Below are positions 56,236 to 64,000 of a stretch of 64,000 nt of DNA, in pieces. Origin of the DNA: Rhynchopus sp. YZ270_cl-10 (taxonomy: Eukaryota > Euglenozoa > Diplonemea > Diplonemida > Diplonemidae). Below the pieces are notes generated by a model that was not told the origin of the DNA, searched no databases, and was given only the letters and a program-made list of their open reading frames with translations. The position numbers and the translations under genes were made by a program. The stretch covers positions 682,001 to 746,000 of the forward strand of contig OZ037884.1 of the NCBI GenBank assembly GCA_964035575.1, read 5' to 3'. Numbering within the stretch: position 1 is the stretch's first letter; every line of letters begins with the position of its first letter.

Positions 56236-57097
56236 AACTCCGCCCATTTTGTTTTGTTTTTTTTTGTTCTGTTTTGTAGGCCTTTTGTTTTATGTTTGAT
56301 CAAAAAAATGCGATGACAAAACGATGTCTTTCCTTCCCCCCTTTGTTGTATCATACCCACCGCACACATAGTGCACACACCGTACGGACGGCACATCCCA
56401 ACACTATCAGCAGAATCGTTGAACAACCTGCAGGTCTCACTCTTATTGACGCTGTCCGCGAGTTGCTGCACCAGGTTGCCTATCTCCCCCCACCTCTGCT
56501 TCCTTTAGTGGTTGGCCAGTAGTGCGTTAGCTCCGTGAACAACTCCTTCCCCTGTTGGCCAGAGCGACGTCCCTCGCCGTCGTTGCGACCGCCTCCGTCG
56601 CGATCGCTTCCGCAGCAAGTGCGCTTCCCCAGACGACCATCAGTAGTCGCCACTCTGCAGCGCTGCCTCTTGAGAGCAGTAGGTTGCAGACGCCGCCATC
56701 CTACTCTCTCCACCTGCTCGTGGCTTCTCCGTGCTGCTCGCGTCGAACGCTTCCGGCCGCCTGCTCACCTCCACAAAACCCGCAATGTCCGCACCTTCCT
56801 CCGGAGTACCGGATCACGTCTGGGCCTCTTCCATGCCAGCGTCGCCGGGGACAGTGGGCGGCCTCTCCACGTCTGCACATAAATTGTTTCAGTTGCGAAT
56901 TTGCTGTGCCACAGTGCAGTCTTCGCGATTGGCTTCGTGGAGAATGGAGAAAGGGATTTAACAGGAGGCAAATTGCGTACACTCAATTTTCACTATATTT
57001 TCACAGAGAAAAAAAGACACACACTACACCCAACACACACAACCCCTTTTCCACCCCCTTACCCCTTTATCCGTCTTTTTTTTTTTACCTTTTAAAA

Positions 57098-58545
57098 ATG
57101 GCTTTGAGAACACGGTTTGAGTCGAGTGATGACATTGGTGTGTTTGCGAAGCTGACGAACTCGTACTGTTTGGTGGCGCTGGGCGCAAGCGCGAACTTCT
57201 ACTCGATGTTCGAGCAGGAGCTGTCCGAGCACATCCCTGTTGTGCCTGTGAGCATAGCCGACTGCAGAGTGATTGGCCGTATGTGTGTCGGCAACAGACA
57301 CGGACTCCTCCTCCCGTCCACCACCTCCGACCAGGAGCTCCAGCACATCCGCAATGCCCTCCCCGATGCCGTGCGTGTCGAGCGTGTGGAGGAGCGCCTC
57401 TCCGCGCTCGGAAACTGCATCGCCGTCAACGACCACGTTGCCCTCATCCACTCCGAAGTGTGCAAGGAGACCGAGCAGATTGTCAGGGTATGCAAAATTG
57501 TAATTTATTGGGTTCAACGTCACCTTTCTGGCGGAGTTGGTGGTGGTGGATAAACGCCATCGATTGAAAATAATAATCTTATGGAGTTGAGTTACCTTCT
57601 CCCTTCTCAACACTGCACCCTTCTCAGGATACCCTCAAGGTCGAGACCTTCCGTACATCGATCGCAGGAAACGCGCTTGTCGGAAGCTATTGCGTGCTGA
57701 GCAACCAGGGATGCATTGTGCACCCAAAGACCCCGAGGAAAGACATGGACGAAATATCGACCCTTCTCCAGGTCCCTGTGGTGGCGGGTACCGTGAACCG
57801 TGGATGTGAGGTATGAGCATGAGCAGCAAACCACTTTTTTGCATTTCAAATTGAGAAGGCATATTCGCCACGGACGTTTGGTCACCTACATAGTCGTTTC
57901 GGCGAGGTGAAAGATCACGACAAGGTGATACGATAGGTGCCACCTGGATATTACTATGTTACTTTAAATTTCTCGCTCTTTTTCAGGTGCTGGGAGCTGG
58001 CCTTGTTGTGAACGATTGGGCAGCATTCTGTGGGCTGAACACGACATCCACTGAAATTAGCGTTATTGAGAGCGTCTTCAAGCTGCGTCAGAGGGCTGAG
58101 GCATCGGTATGTGTGGGGGACAGGAAAATCGGGAAGGAAAACTTCTCTCCTCTTTGCAAAGTGGTAGCAAAATAGTGGTCACACCACAGGGAATATTTTC
58201 ATTGTCAATTGTGGTGTTCCATTTACTCGAATAACGACCTTTTTTCAAGGAATCTTCTCAGATGGTAACAGTAACAAAAAACAAGCATTATTGGTGTGAT
58301 TCATGGGGTACGGACAACCCACGGGATAACCACAGAGAACTGTTTCGGGGCTATATTAAGATTTGCGGAGCACCTTCGGGGGGGAACCACGGAGAATCCG
58401 TTTGGGTGATCACCAATTATCCCCCTTTTTTTTTATAGCAATATTTTCAAAGAATTACACATGGTCGATTTGCAACACACACTACACAATACAGGGCGGT
58501 ATCCTTGCGGGTATCAGAGACTCCGTGGTGGACGAGCTTGCATGA
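57098..58545 (+). CDS. EIF6: Eukaryotic translation initiation factor 6
   Basis: I infer four exons: 57098-57487, 57628-57810, 57987-58106 and 58495-58545, all joined in phase 0, for 247 residues, the normal family length. The start [20 protein letters not shown], the block [37 protein letters not shown], and the late [17 protein letters not shown] are classic eIF6 and follow its fivefold pseudo-repeat. eIF6 binds the 60S ribosomal subunit, takes part in its assembly in the nucleolus, and blocks early joining to 40S until it is released. All parts of the fold are present. Intron 3 is the longest (388 bases) and contains a near-palindrome TTGGGTGATCACCAA. Confidence 0.95.
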
Positions 58546-59805
58546 GCCCCTTCCCCCAACACCCCCCCAACCCTTTTGCTTTTGCGTTCTTGCGGCAACA
58601 TTCTTTGTTGCGCTACGTCGGTTCAATTTTATTGCGTTTTTTTTTTTATTTACGTTTGCTGAGTGGTTGACAAACCCCCCTTTCCCCCCCCCTTCAAGTT
58701 AATCCGTTGGGTCTATAATTGAGAACGCTTGGGAATATGATGCCCTGAGAGGCTAGTTATTTCAAATTTTCTTTAGTTTTTTTTTGTTCACGAAAGACGA
58801 TGAATGAACAATAAAGACATAACGCCCCCCCATTTTTATCAAAAAAAAAAAAAAAAAAACAACAACAACAAAAAAAAAAATGAATGAAAGTTTTGGAGAT
58901 CGTTTTTTGGTGGGTCACGTTTCCTCCTCTTCCCCCCTGAATCAAAAGGAGAAACGTTTGCCCCCCCCTTCCCCCCTTTTTTGAGCCATTACCTTTATTG
59001 TCTGTGACGGGGGGATTTTTTTTCAGTATCATCAAATCGCCATTTAATTTTGTTTCCTGGGACTCAAAAAATGAAAATAATGCAAACTCGGGGTTTACGT
59101 CAAGTCATTCATTGACACACACACGCACATCTCTATCTCTCCCTCCCCCCCCCCCCCAGCCTTCCAACTATTTCACACATCACAAACACTAAAAGTAAAG
59201 TTGTCTAGCCCATCAAAACAGTGTGAAGGAAGACAAAATAATATTTTGAAAAAAAAAGGTTTCACCCCCCGAGCAATTTTTCAAAGGTTTACTATTTATT
59301 GGGTGGGATTTTTTTTTCTCTTTTTTTTTTTGAAAAATTGAAATGCAATGTGATTGGGTCAAAAAAAGGGAGCAAATAACAAAACTACAACGGCGAATTA
59401 AAAAAAAAAAAAAAATACATTTTTTTTCCCCTCCAGAAGCGGATTGGTGATGGCCTGACGTAAGATGAAACCTTTTTTTATACCCCCCCTTGCCCCCCTA
59501 CCCCCGTTCTCCAAAAGATCAGAAAGTCAGCTGCCATATTTCCCCCCTTTCTCTTTCTCTCTCTCTCCCTGCCCCACAGTCCATCATTCTTCACACTTTA
59601 GTCACTCTAAATAGCCCCCTTTCTTCCGAAACACTACTCCCAAGGCCATAATAGAGTAACCCTCGTTTACAGTTATGGGAACGAAGGAGGTATTTGCTCA
59701 TCTTCGATCCGTGCAGATCTTGGCCACGAAATGGATGTAGGATTGTAATAGTAGGTGTGCACCCGGTCATGTACCAAGCCCACTGTTCACGAGCGGGCTG
59801 TTGTA

Positions 59806-60492
59806 AAGGGGGGGCCCAAATAAGTTTACCCCCAAATAATAGCTATTTCCCCAAATAACTTTTTTTTTTCTCAGATTTTGGGTGCCGAAAAAGTTACCGA
59901 ATAACTTCGCCCCCTCTCACCTCCTTTTTTATTTTTCAAAAATTTCCCCCAAACTGATAGTGTACTATATAAAATGGCGCCGCAGGCGAAATAATTTTAT
60001 GGTACGGTGTAAAAAGCTAGTTTTTTACACCACAGATATAATCATCTAGGCGGCAGCCACGCTGGAGAAGGAAGTCTGGGGCGAAACAGATTTAAAGCAG
60101 CATCATCATTCGGGCGGTCGGGTCTTCTGGGGTCTTTACCAAACTACAAAACAGGAAAACAGAAAATAAGAGTTGACCCTCCCGCCGACTCCCGACTTTT
60201 GGACCCCCAACCCCCGACCTCTGCTGTCCTGCTACTGTGTACTATGAGGAAATTGATCAAAAACGAGAACTTGTCCATTTTGGCAAATTGACCCCACCAC
60301 TGGCCGGACGGATTCCAAAAATGAAAATACCGGTGTCTAAAAGCTTCACCAAGTTGGCAACGAGAAAAAACCCTGTTTTAATGCCCAAATAAGTTTACCC
60401 CCAAATAACTTAGGTTCCAAATAACTTTTTTTTTTGCCGCGATTTTGGCTTTTCAAAGTTACCGAATAATATAGTTATTTGGACCCCCCCTT
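59806..60492. mobile_element. 687-bp MITE with TA target duplication
   Basis: TA flanks both ends (59804-59805 and 60493-60494). The ends are inverted: AAGGGGGGGCCCAAATAA on the left and, in reverse complement, AAGGGGGGGTCCAAATAAC on the right. CCCAAATAA-type motifs recur near both ends. An inner hairpin (60006-60032, GGTGTAAAAA and TTTTTACACC) is present. No protein is encoded. The build is like the 55201 element but the sequence differs. Confidence 0.7.
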
Positions 60493-60521
60493 TATTTCAA
60501 GTCAAGTTCTTTTTTTTAAAC

Positions 60522-60548
60522 AAGGTGACTAAGCACGAGAGGCTTAGG
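60522..60548 (+). repeat. CTAAGC stem-loop repeat joined to TTAGGG
   Basis: CAAGGTGACTAAGC, ACGAGAG, GCTTAGG is normal, but the rest of the right arm is replaced by telomere-type repeats. Confidence 0.75.
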
Positions 60549-60561
60549 GTTAGGGTTAGGG
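60544..60561 (+). repeat. Interstitial telomere-type repeat, three TTAGGG units
   Basis: Three exact TTAGGG units begin inside the right arm of the stem-loop and stop at TCCCTCTCT. Confidence 0.85.
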
Positions 60562-60734
60562 TCCCTCTCTGCGGAGTAATCTGCTTCCAACCCAACCCAC
60601 AGAACCAATCAGAATAACCGGGAGTTTTTTTTCCCCAGAACCAATCCAATAAATGATCGAAAGCAAAAAAAACAAATCAACATACACCACCACCTCTCCC
60701 AGGCACACACCCCCCCATTCTCCCTGCCCTCCAA

Positions 60735-61928
60735 ATGGACAACTCCGTTGTCCGCACCCTCACCCGAGGTACCGTGCAGTCGGGTGTTCTCCGCGTTGCG
60801 CTTTTCTTTATCATTGTGACGTACGCCGCAACGTCGCTTTATGGACGGAGTGCTGCGATCATGGCGGCGTACCATGACGGGTATTGGTCGCCTAATGTTG
60901 AAGGGAAGGTGATGGTGATCTATTCTATGAACGATTTGGAGCCGGTTGGGTTGAAGCAGCAGGGGATGTTCCAGGAGTTCTTTCATGTGTTGGGTGCGAT
61001 TAAGTGGGGGCAGCGGCGTGGGGCTGCGGCAATCCGCATTCATTTCGACAGCGCATACTACTCAAACAAAACCGGGGAGAACTATTGGAACTACTTCTTC
61101 GAACCGTACATCACCCTCCGCACCGACATCGCCCGCCCGACAGAAGAGGTGCACTTCAACGGCTGCTGCGGACGCTTCGGCATGCTCGGCTCCTTCACAA
61201 ACGAAGCAATAGGCACCCGAGGCGAAACCGGCTCCGTCCCCTTCCCCCTCCTCCTCCCCCCCTGCATGGAAAACTGCGGGATCGTCAAACTCGGTGGTCT
61301 AGTTCACGACTACATCCGCCCAAAGCCTCTCATCCTGGACGTAGTAAACGCCTTTGCGGAAAAGCATTTCGCAAACAAATATGTCATCACCGTGCAATAC
61401 CGGGGGACCGACAAACAACACGAATGGCCTCTTGGGATGGGGAAGTACAGTACGTTTGAAACCCTCATCCGCAGGGTCGTCGCGAACATCCCTACACAGG
61501 AGGAAAGGGATAATTACGTTATCTTTGTTGCCTCTGATGAAGCAGGCGCTGTGAGGTACTTGCACAAAGCATTTGGGGATCGCTGTGTGTCCGTCGACAA
61601 CGTGCCGCGTCTCGAGGCGGACGACAAGAGTGCGTACTTCGGGGCGCACAAATCCGCGAAGTACTCGCCGTGGGAGAAGAGTGTAGCGGCATTGGTAGAT
61701 GCACTCCTCCTCAGCAAAGGGCGCTACCTGGTTCGCAACCGCAGCACAGTGTCCAGCGTCTCCCTCCTCTTCAACACCCCAAACGTGAACCACTCCTACA
61801 TCGTGTCGGACATCGAGATCCTGCACTTCAGCGGGGATGCGAATGTTGCGTCCGGCTTCGACTATCCTCCAGTCGACGAAGCGACTGCAGAAATCATCAA
61901 ACAAAAAGTCGCTGAAAATGATAAATAG
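60735..61928 (+). CDS. Fucosyltransferase-like type II membrane protein
   Basis: This is a single exon of 397 residues. One membrane helix near residues 18-36 (VLRVALFFIIVTYAAT), with a short cytosolic front, gives a type II topology as in Golgi glycosyltransferases. The catalytic part has ITVQYRGTDKQHEWP (about 217-231), which fits the HxR-type donor-binding motif of the fucosyltransferase superfamily (GT11/GT23/O-fucosyl) with Tyr beside the Arg (R223). It also has VIFVASDEAGAVRYLHKAFG and the acceptor-end block GRYLVRNRSTVSSVSLLFNT. It would move fucose from GDP-fucose to a glycan or protein in the secretory path. Cys pairs (FNGCCGRFG, PPCMENCG) may form disulfides. The exact subfamily is uncertain. 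Confidence 0.7.
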   Translation: MDNSVVRTLTRGTVQSGVLRVALFFIIVTYAATSLYGRSAAIMAAYHDGYWSPNVEGKVMVIYSMNDLEPVGLKQQGMFQEFFHVLGAIKWGQRRGAAAIRIHFDSAYYSNKTGENYWNYFFEPYITLRTDIARPTEEVHFNGCCGRFGMLGSFTNEAIGTRGETGSVPFPLLLPPCMENCGIVKLGGLVHDYIRPKPLILDVVNAFAEKHFANKYVITVQYRGTDKQHEWPLGMGKYSTFETLIRRVVANIPTQEERDNYVIFVASDEAGAVRYLHKAFGDRCVSVDNVPRLEADDKSAYFGAHKSAKYSPWEKSVAALVDALLLSKGRYLVRNRSTVSSVSLLFNTPNVNHSYIVSDIEILHFSGDANVASGFDYPPVDEATAEIIKQKVAENDK

Positions 61929-63284
61929 AGTGCATGGAGAAGAAATTGTGAGTGGAGATTGCACTGTGGGCAACACAACCGAGGCAACGACACTACTCCA
62001 ACAATTTTGTCAGAAAACGGAAAAAATGGGGGATGGAGGGGGGAGCAGAACCTATTAGTCGATGCATCAAAAATAAATGTGTGAGCTTTTCTGGTAAAGC
62101 CGTCTTTTTTTGCGGTTTTGGGAGAAGAAAGAGAAACAAATAAAAATACAAAAAAATACCACTATTCTAGCCTTGTGTGTGGAAGTGGGTGGAGTTGTTT
62201 CCCCCGAAATTTATTTTTTTTCAAATAGTGGGGAAAGTTGAGCAACCAAAAGGGAAAATAAACGGGTCCGTCTCGCCTGTAGTGTCTTGTTCTTTCTTTT
62301 TCTTATCTCCTCCCAGTACACGAAATGTTATTAGAAGCGGCTGGTGGTTATCAAATAATCAGTTGGCAATTTAGTGTCCATTTTTTTTCGGCCTCAAGAG
62401 GTTTCCTCTTCACGGGCCAGGTAGTCAGGTGGGGAGCGTATTGTAGTAATAAAATATCAACACAGAATATTTATTACACACTTTACGCACAAAACAAAAT
62501 TCTTTACGTTGGGCAAAACAATCACTAATGAAGGAGAAATAACCGTCAAATGTTTTCCTGCTCAACGTCGAAACAAGAAACACAGGATTGAGACGTGGGT
62601 GGTGGGGGGGTGGAAGGGAAAGAATTTTTTTGTAATTAGGTCGGGGTTTTTTCACTGTGGGGTTTGGGGAGTGGAGGGGTGTGGATGTATTTTATTGTTG
62701 AAGGTGACGAAGAACGTGAAAGCTGTACGCCTTCAAGATTTCTATAGACACCTTTTTTTTTTATTCTTCCTTTTCAAAGATTTGCTGTGTTGTCCATGAG
62801 GCCTATTTCCTCTTGCAACATTTATTTTGGGTTTTTTTTGCTGGTTTGTTTTTTTGCCCCTCTCTCTCTGCACTATCAGCAGACTTTTCCTTTTTAGACG
62901 GCTTTCCATTTCAAGCAATACGGAAGACCCTACGTGGGTCAACTCCCTTTTATGATTGCGTACACAGCAAAACCCCCCCCTCCCCCAAACTGGAACGAGA
63001 AAAAGAAAAATAAAAAGCACTCTCCCCAATGTTTGACAGCCACCCCCTTCTCTCTCTCGCTCGATTGATTCTTTAGTTCCAGGGCTGCACCTTGTATAAG
63101 GCATTTTTTTTGTAACACTTTTTAACACCTCATGAAATGAAGGAGGAAATAGAAGCATTTTGAACATATTTTGCGGTTCTAGGGGACGAACCGCACTGCA
63201 GAAGCCACTCCTCACCCAAACAGGTTGAGGTGTTGTGCGTTTTCACCACAACCTTTTAGCGAAACGAAAAAAACGAAAAATTTG
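61929..63284. other. Intergenic, AT-rich, no gene seen
   Basis: The stretch has T and A runs and G-rich patches (62590-62690). A frame at 62876-63010 follows an acceptor-like CACTATCAG but shows no start or partner exon. Confidence 0.4.
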
Positions 63285-63680
63285 ATGAGTGTCGTTTGGG
63301 TTGACAAAGCCTTTGCAGTGGTACAGTCTGGGGCACGTCTGGGACGGCACCAGCGGGCTGTGGTTGAGTGTGCGGAGGGGTTGAAGGGGCGGGGTATCCG
63401 CGTATCACTGTGCACATCGACGGCAGAGGGAGTGGCTGCGTACGCTGCTGCTGTGCAGGGGGGAGACGAGGAACGACGCTGTGCAGTAGTCACAAACATG
63501 CGTCGCGCTGAGTCGCAAACAGCCGGCCTCGACCTGCACACCGCCATCACCGCAATAGCGCCATGCCACTGCTTTCTCCTCAACACCACCACAACCCCAG
63601 ACCACATCCCAGAAGATATCACCTTGGCACCCACCCTCTCAGACATCGAATCCCATTTGACTCATTTTTTGCAAATTTGA
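63285..63680 (+). CDS. Small protein of unknown family
   Basis: It encodes 131 residues, starts MSVVWVDKAFAVVQSGARLG and ends at TGA. Alternating Val-rich strands and Ala-rich helices (VVECAEGLKGRGIRVSLCTS, GVAAYAAAVQ, CAVVTNMRR, HTAITAIAPCHCFLL) suggest a compact alpha/beta fold, perhaps Rossmann- or receiver-like, but no catalytic motif is clear. An upstream exon is possible because the frame stays open for 60 bases before the ATG. Confidence 0.5.
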   Translation: MSVVWVDKAFAVVQSGARLGRHQRAVVECAEGLKGRGIRVSLCTSTAEGVAAYAAAVQGGDEERRCAVVTNMRRAESQTAGLDLHTAITAIAPCHCFLLNTTTTPDHIPEDITLAPTLSDIESHLTHFLQI

Positions 63681-63903
63681 GGAAACCTTTGAGGCCCCCA
63701 CTTTTTTTCCTCACGGAGAGATTTGGCATCTGCAACCGAATGCAAAAAAAAGTCAACCAAAAAAATTTTTTTTTTCTAACTCTTGACACACCATCCCGAA
63801 ACAAATGTGGAAATCACCGCAGATTTATTCATTTTTTTTATAAACATTCTCTCCCCCTCTCCCTCACTCTCCCAAAAAAAAGCAGAAAGCATTGGGTTTC
63901 AAA

Positions 63904-64000
63904 ATGCAGGGTGATTCTGATCGGAGTGAAGGTGAAGCTGCACCTTCAAGAGAACGTCGTAAGAAGGTTGGGAGGAAGCGTCGTGAGGACGTTCCTGTAG
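63904..64000 (+). CDS. 5' end of a gene running off the window
   Basis: The ATG at 63904 opens a frame that is still open at the edge: MQGDSDRSEGEAAPSRERRK and then KVGRKRREDVPV. The basic RERRKKVGRKRR looks like a nuclear localisation or nucleic-acid-binding start. It follows a C/T-rich tract (63848-63880) like other gene starts here. Too short to identify. Confidence 0.5.
   Translation, partial: MQGDSDRSEGEAAPSRERRKKVGRKRREDVPV

Larger units (their letters stand above)
54390..57097. other. Intergenic with a MITE and unresolved GC-rich DNA
   Basis: The stretch holds the 949-bp MITE (55201-56149), a CTCATCCTC repeat (56192-56232), and GC-rich DNA from 56420 to 56960 that stays open in more than one frame. 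One frame reads HPNTISRIVEQPAGLTLIDA, but no start or splice sites define a gene. A C/T tract precedes the eIF6 ATG. Confidence 0.4.
58546..60734. other. Intergenic with a MITE, a stem-loop and telomere-type repeats
   Basis: Long A, T and C runs fill 58550-59580. Bases 59640-59800 are of mixed composition with no frame. Then come the MITE (59806-60492), a stem-loop fused to TTAGGG repeats (60522-60561), and the promoter tract of the next gene. Confidence 0.45.

Noticed and set aside
56535-57097. Long frame that runs into the eIF6 start
   Set aside because: The upstream part is of odd composition (Pro/Ser/Arg-rich in several frames) and crosses the C/T promoter tract. The eIF6 protein aligns from the ATG at 57098.

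Overview
The window is nuclear DNA of a unicellular eukaryote that I cannot name from sequence alone. The evidence is spliceosomal introns (5' sites mostly GTATG/GTRTGY, 3' sites YYYCACAG or YYACAG), typical eukaryotic housekeeping genes (RTF1, alpha-SNAP, eIF6), a Tc1/mariner transposon, and a short internal run of the telomere-type repeat TTAGGG. TAA, TAG and TGA all end genes, so the genetic code looks standard. Genes are GC-rich, and the DNA between them is full of long T, A, C and CT runs. Most gene starts have a pyrimidine-rich tract within about 100 bases upstream. Of the 19 introns I could place, 17 lie in phase 0.

Layout, 1-25 kb: a small RRM protein (246-638); a four-exon diacylglycerol-lipase-like gene that has lost its catalytic Ser and His (1092-3186); a whole Tc1/mariner element with a DD37E transposase (3553-4957); a membrane protein with a J-like domain lacking HPD (6190-7128); about 3.4 kb of repeats; RTF1 (10559-13233); a small zinc-site protein (13524-13754); a PH-domain protein (14374-15378); alpha-SNAP with an antisense reverse-transcriptase fossil in its second intron (16899-18842); a 503-bp AT-rich foldback element (19527-20029); a small membrane protein (21208-21789); and two nearly identical secreted proteins in a 1617-bp tandem duplication (22213-23070 and 23830-24687).

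Layout, 25-49.5 kb: three tandem copies of one large gene (25357-31239, 33848-39730, 42339-48196). Each encodes about 1690 residues: signal peptide, large ectodomain, about seven membrane spans, a charged linker and a MAPKKK-like kinase domain. The period is 8491 bp. The pattern of differences (copy 1 has its own 5' part, copy 3 its own 3' part, copy 2 is a hybrid) is what one unequal crossover between two older copies would leave.

Layout, 49.5-64 kb: a minus-strand acidic-tailed protein between two arrays of the same 11-bp minisatellite (50000-50524); a coiled-coil/polyQ protein (51612-54389); a 949-bp MITE (55201-56149); eIF6 (57098-58545); a 687-bp MITE (59806-60492); a fucosyltransferase-like type II membrane protein (60735-61928); a small unknown gene (63285-63680); and the start of a gene running off the right edge (63904).

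The most unusual signal is a dispersed stem-loop of about 46 bp (left arm AAGGTGACTAAGC, right arm GCTTAGGATCATCTT). It is scattered through introns and intergenic DNA. The kinase duplications give a filled and an empty site for it, so it behaves as a discrete unit that is gained or lost. No operon logic applies; each gene appears to be transcribed separately.
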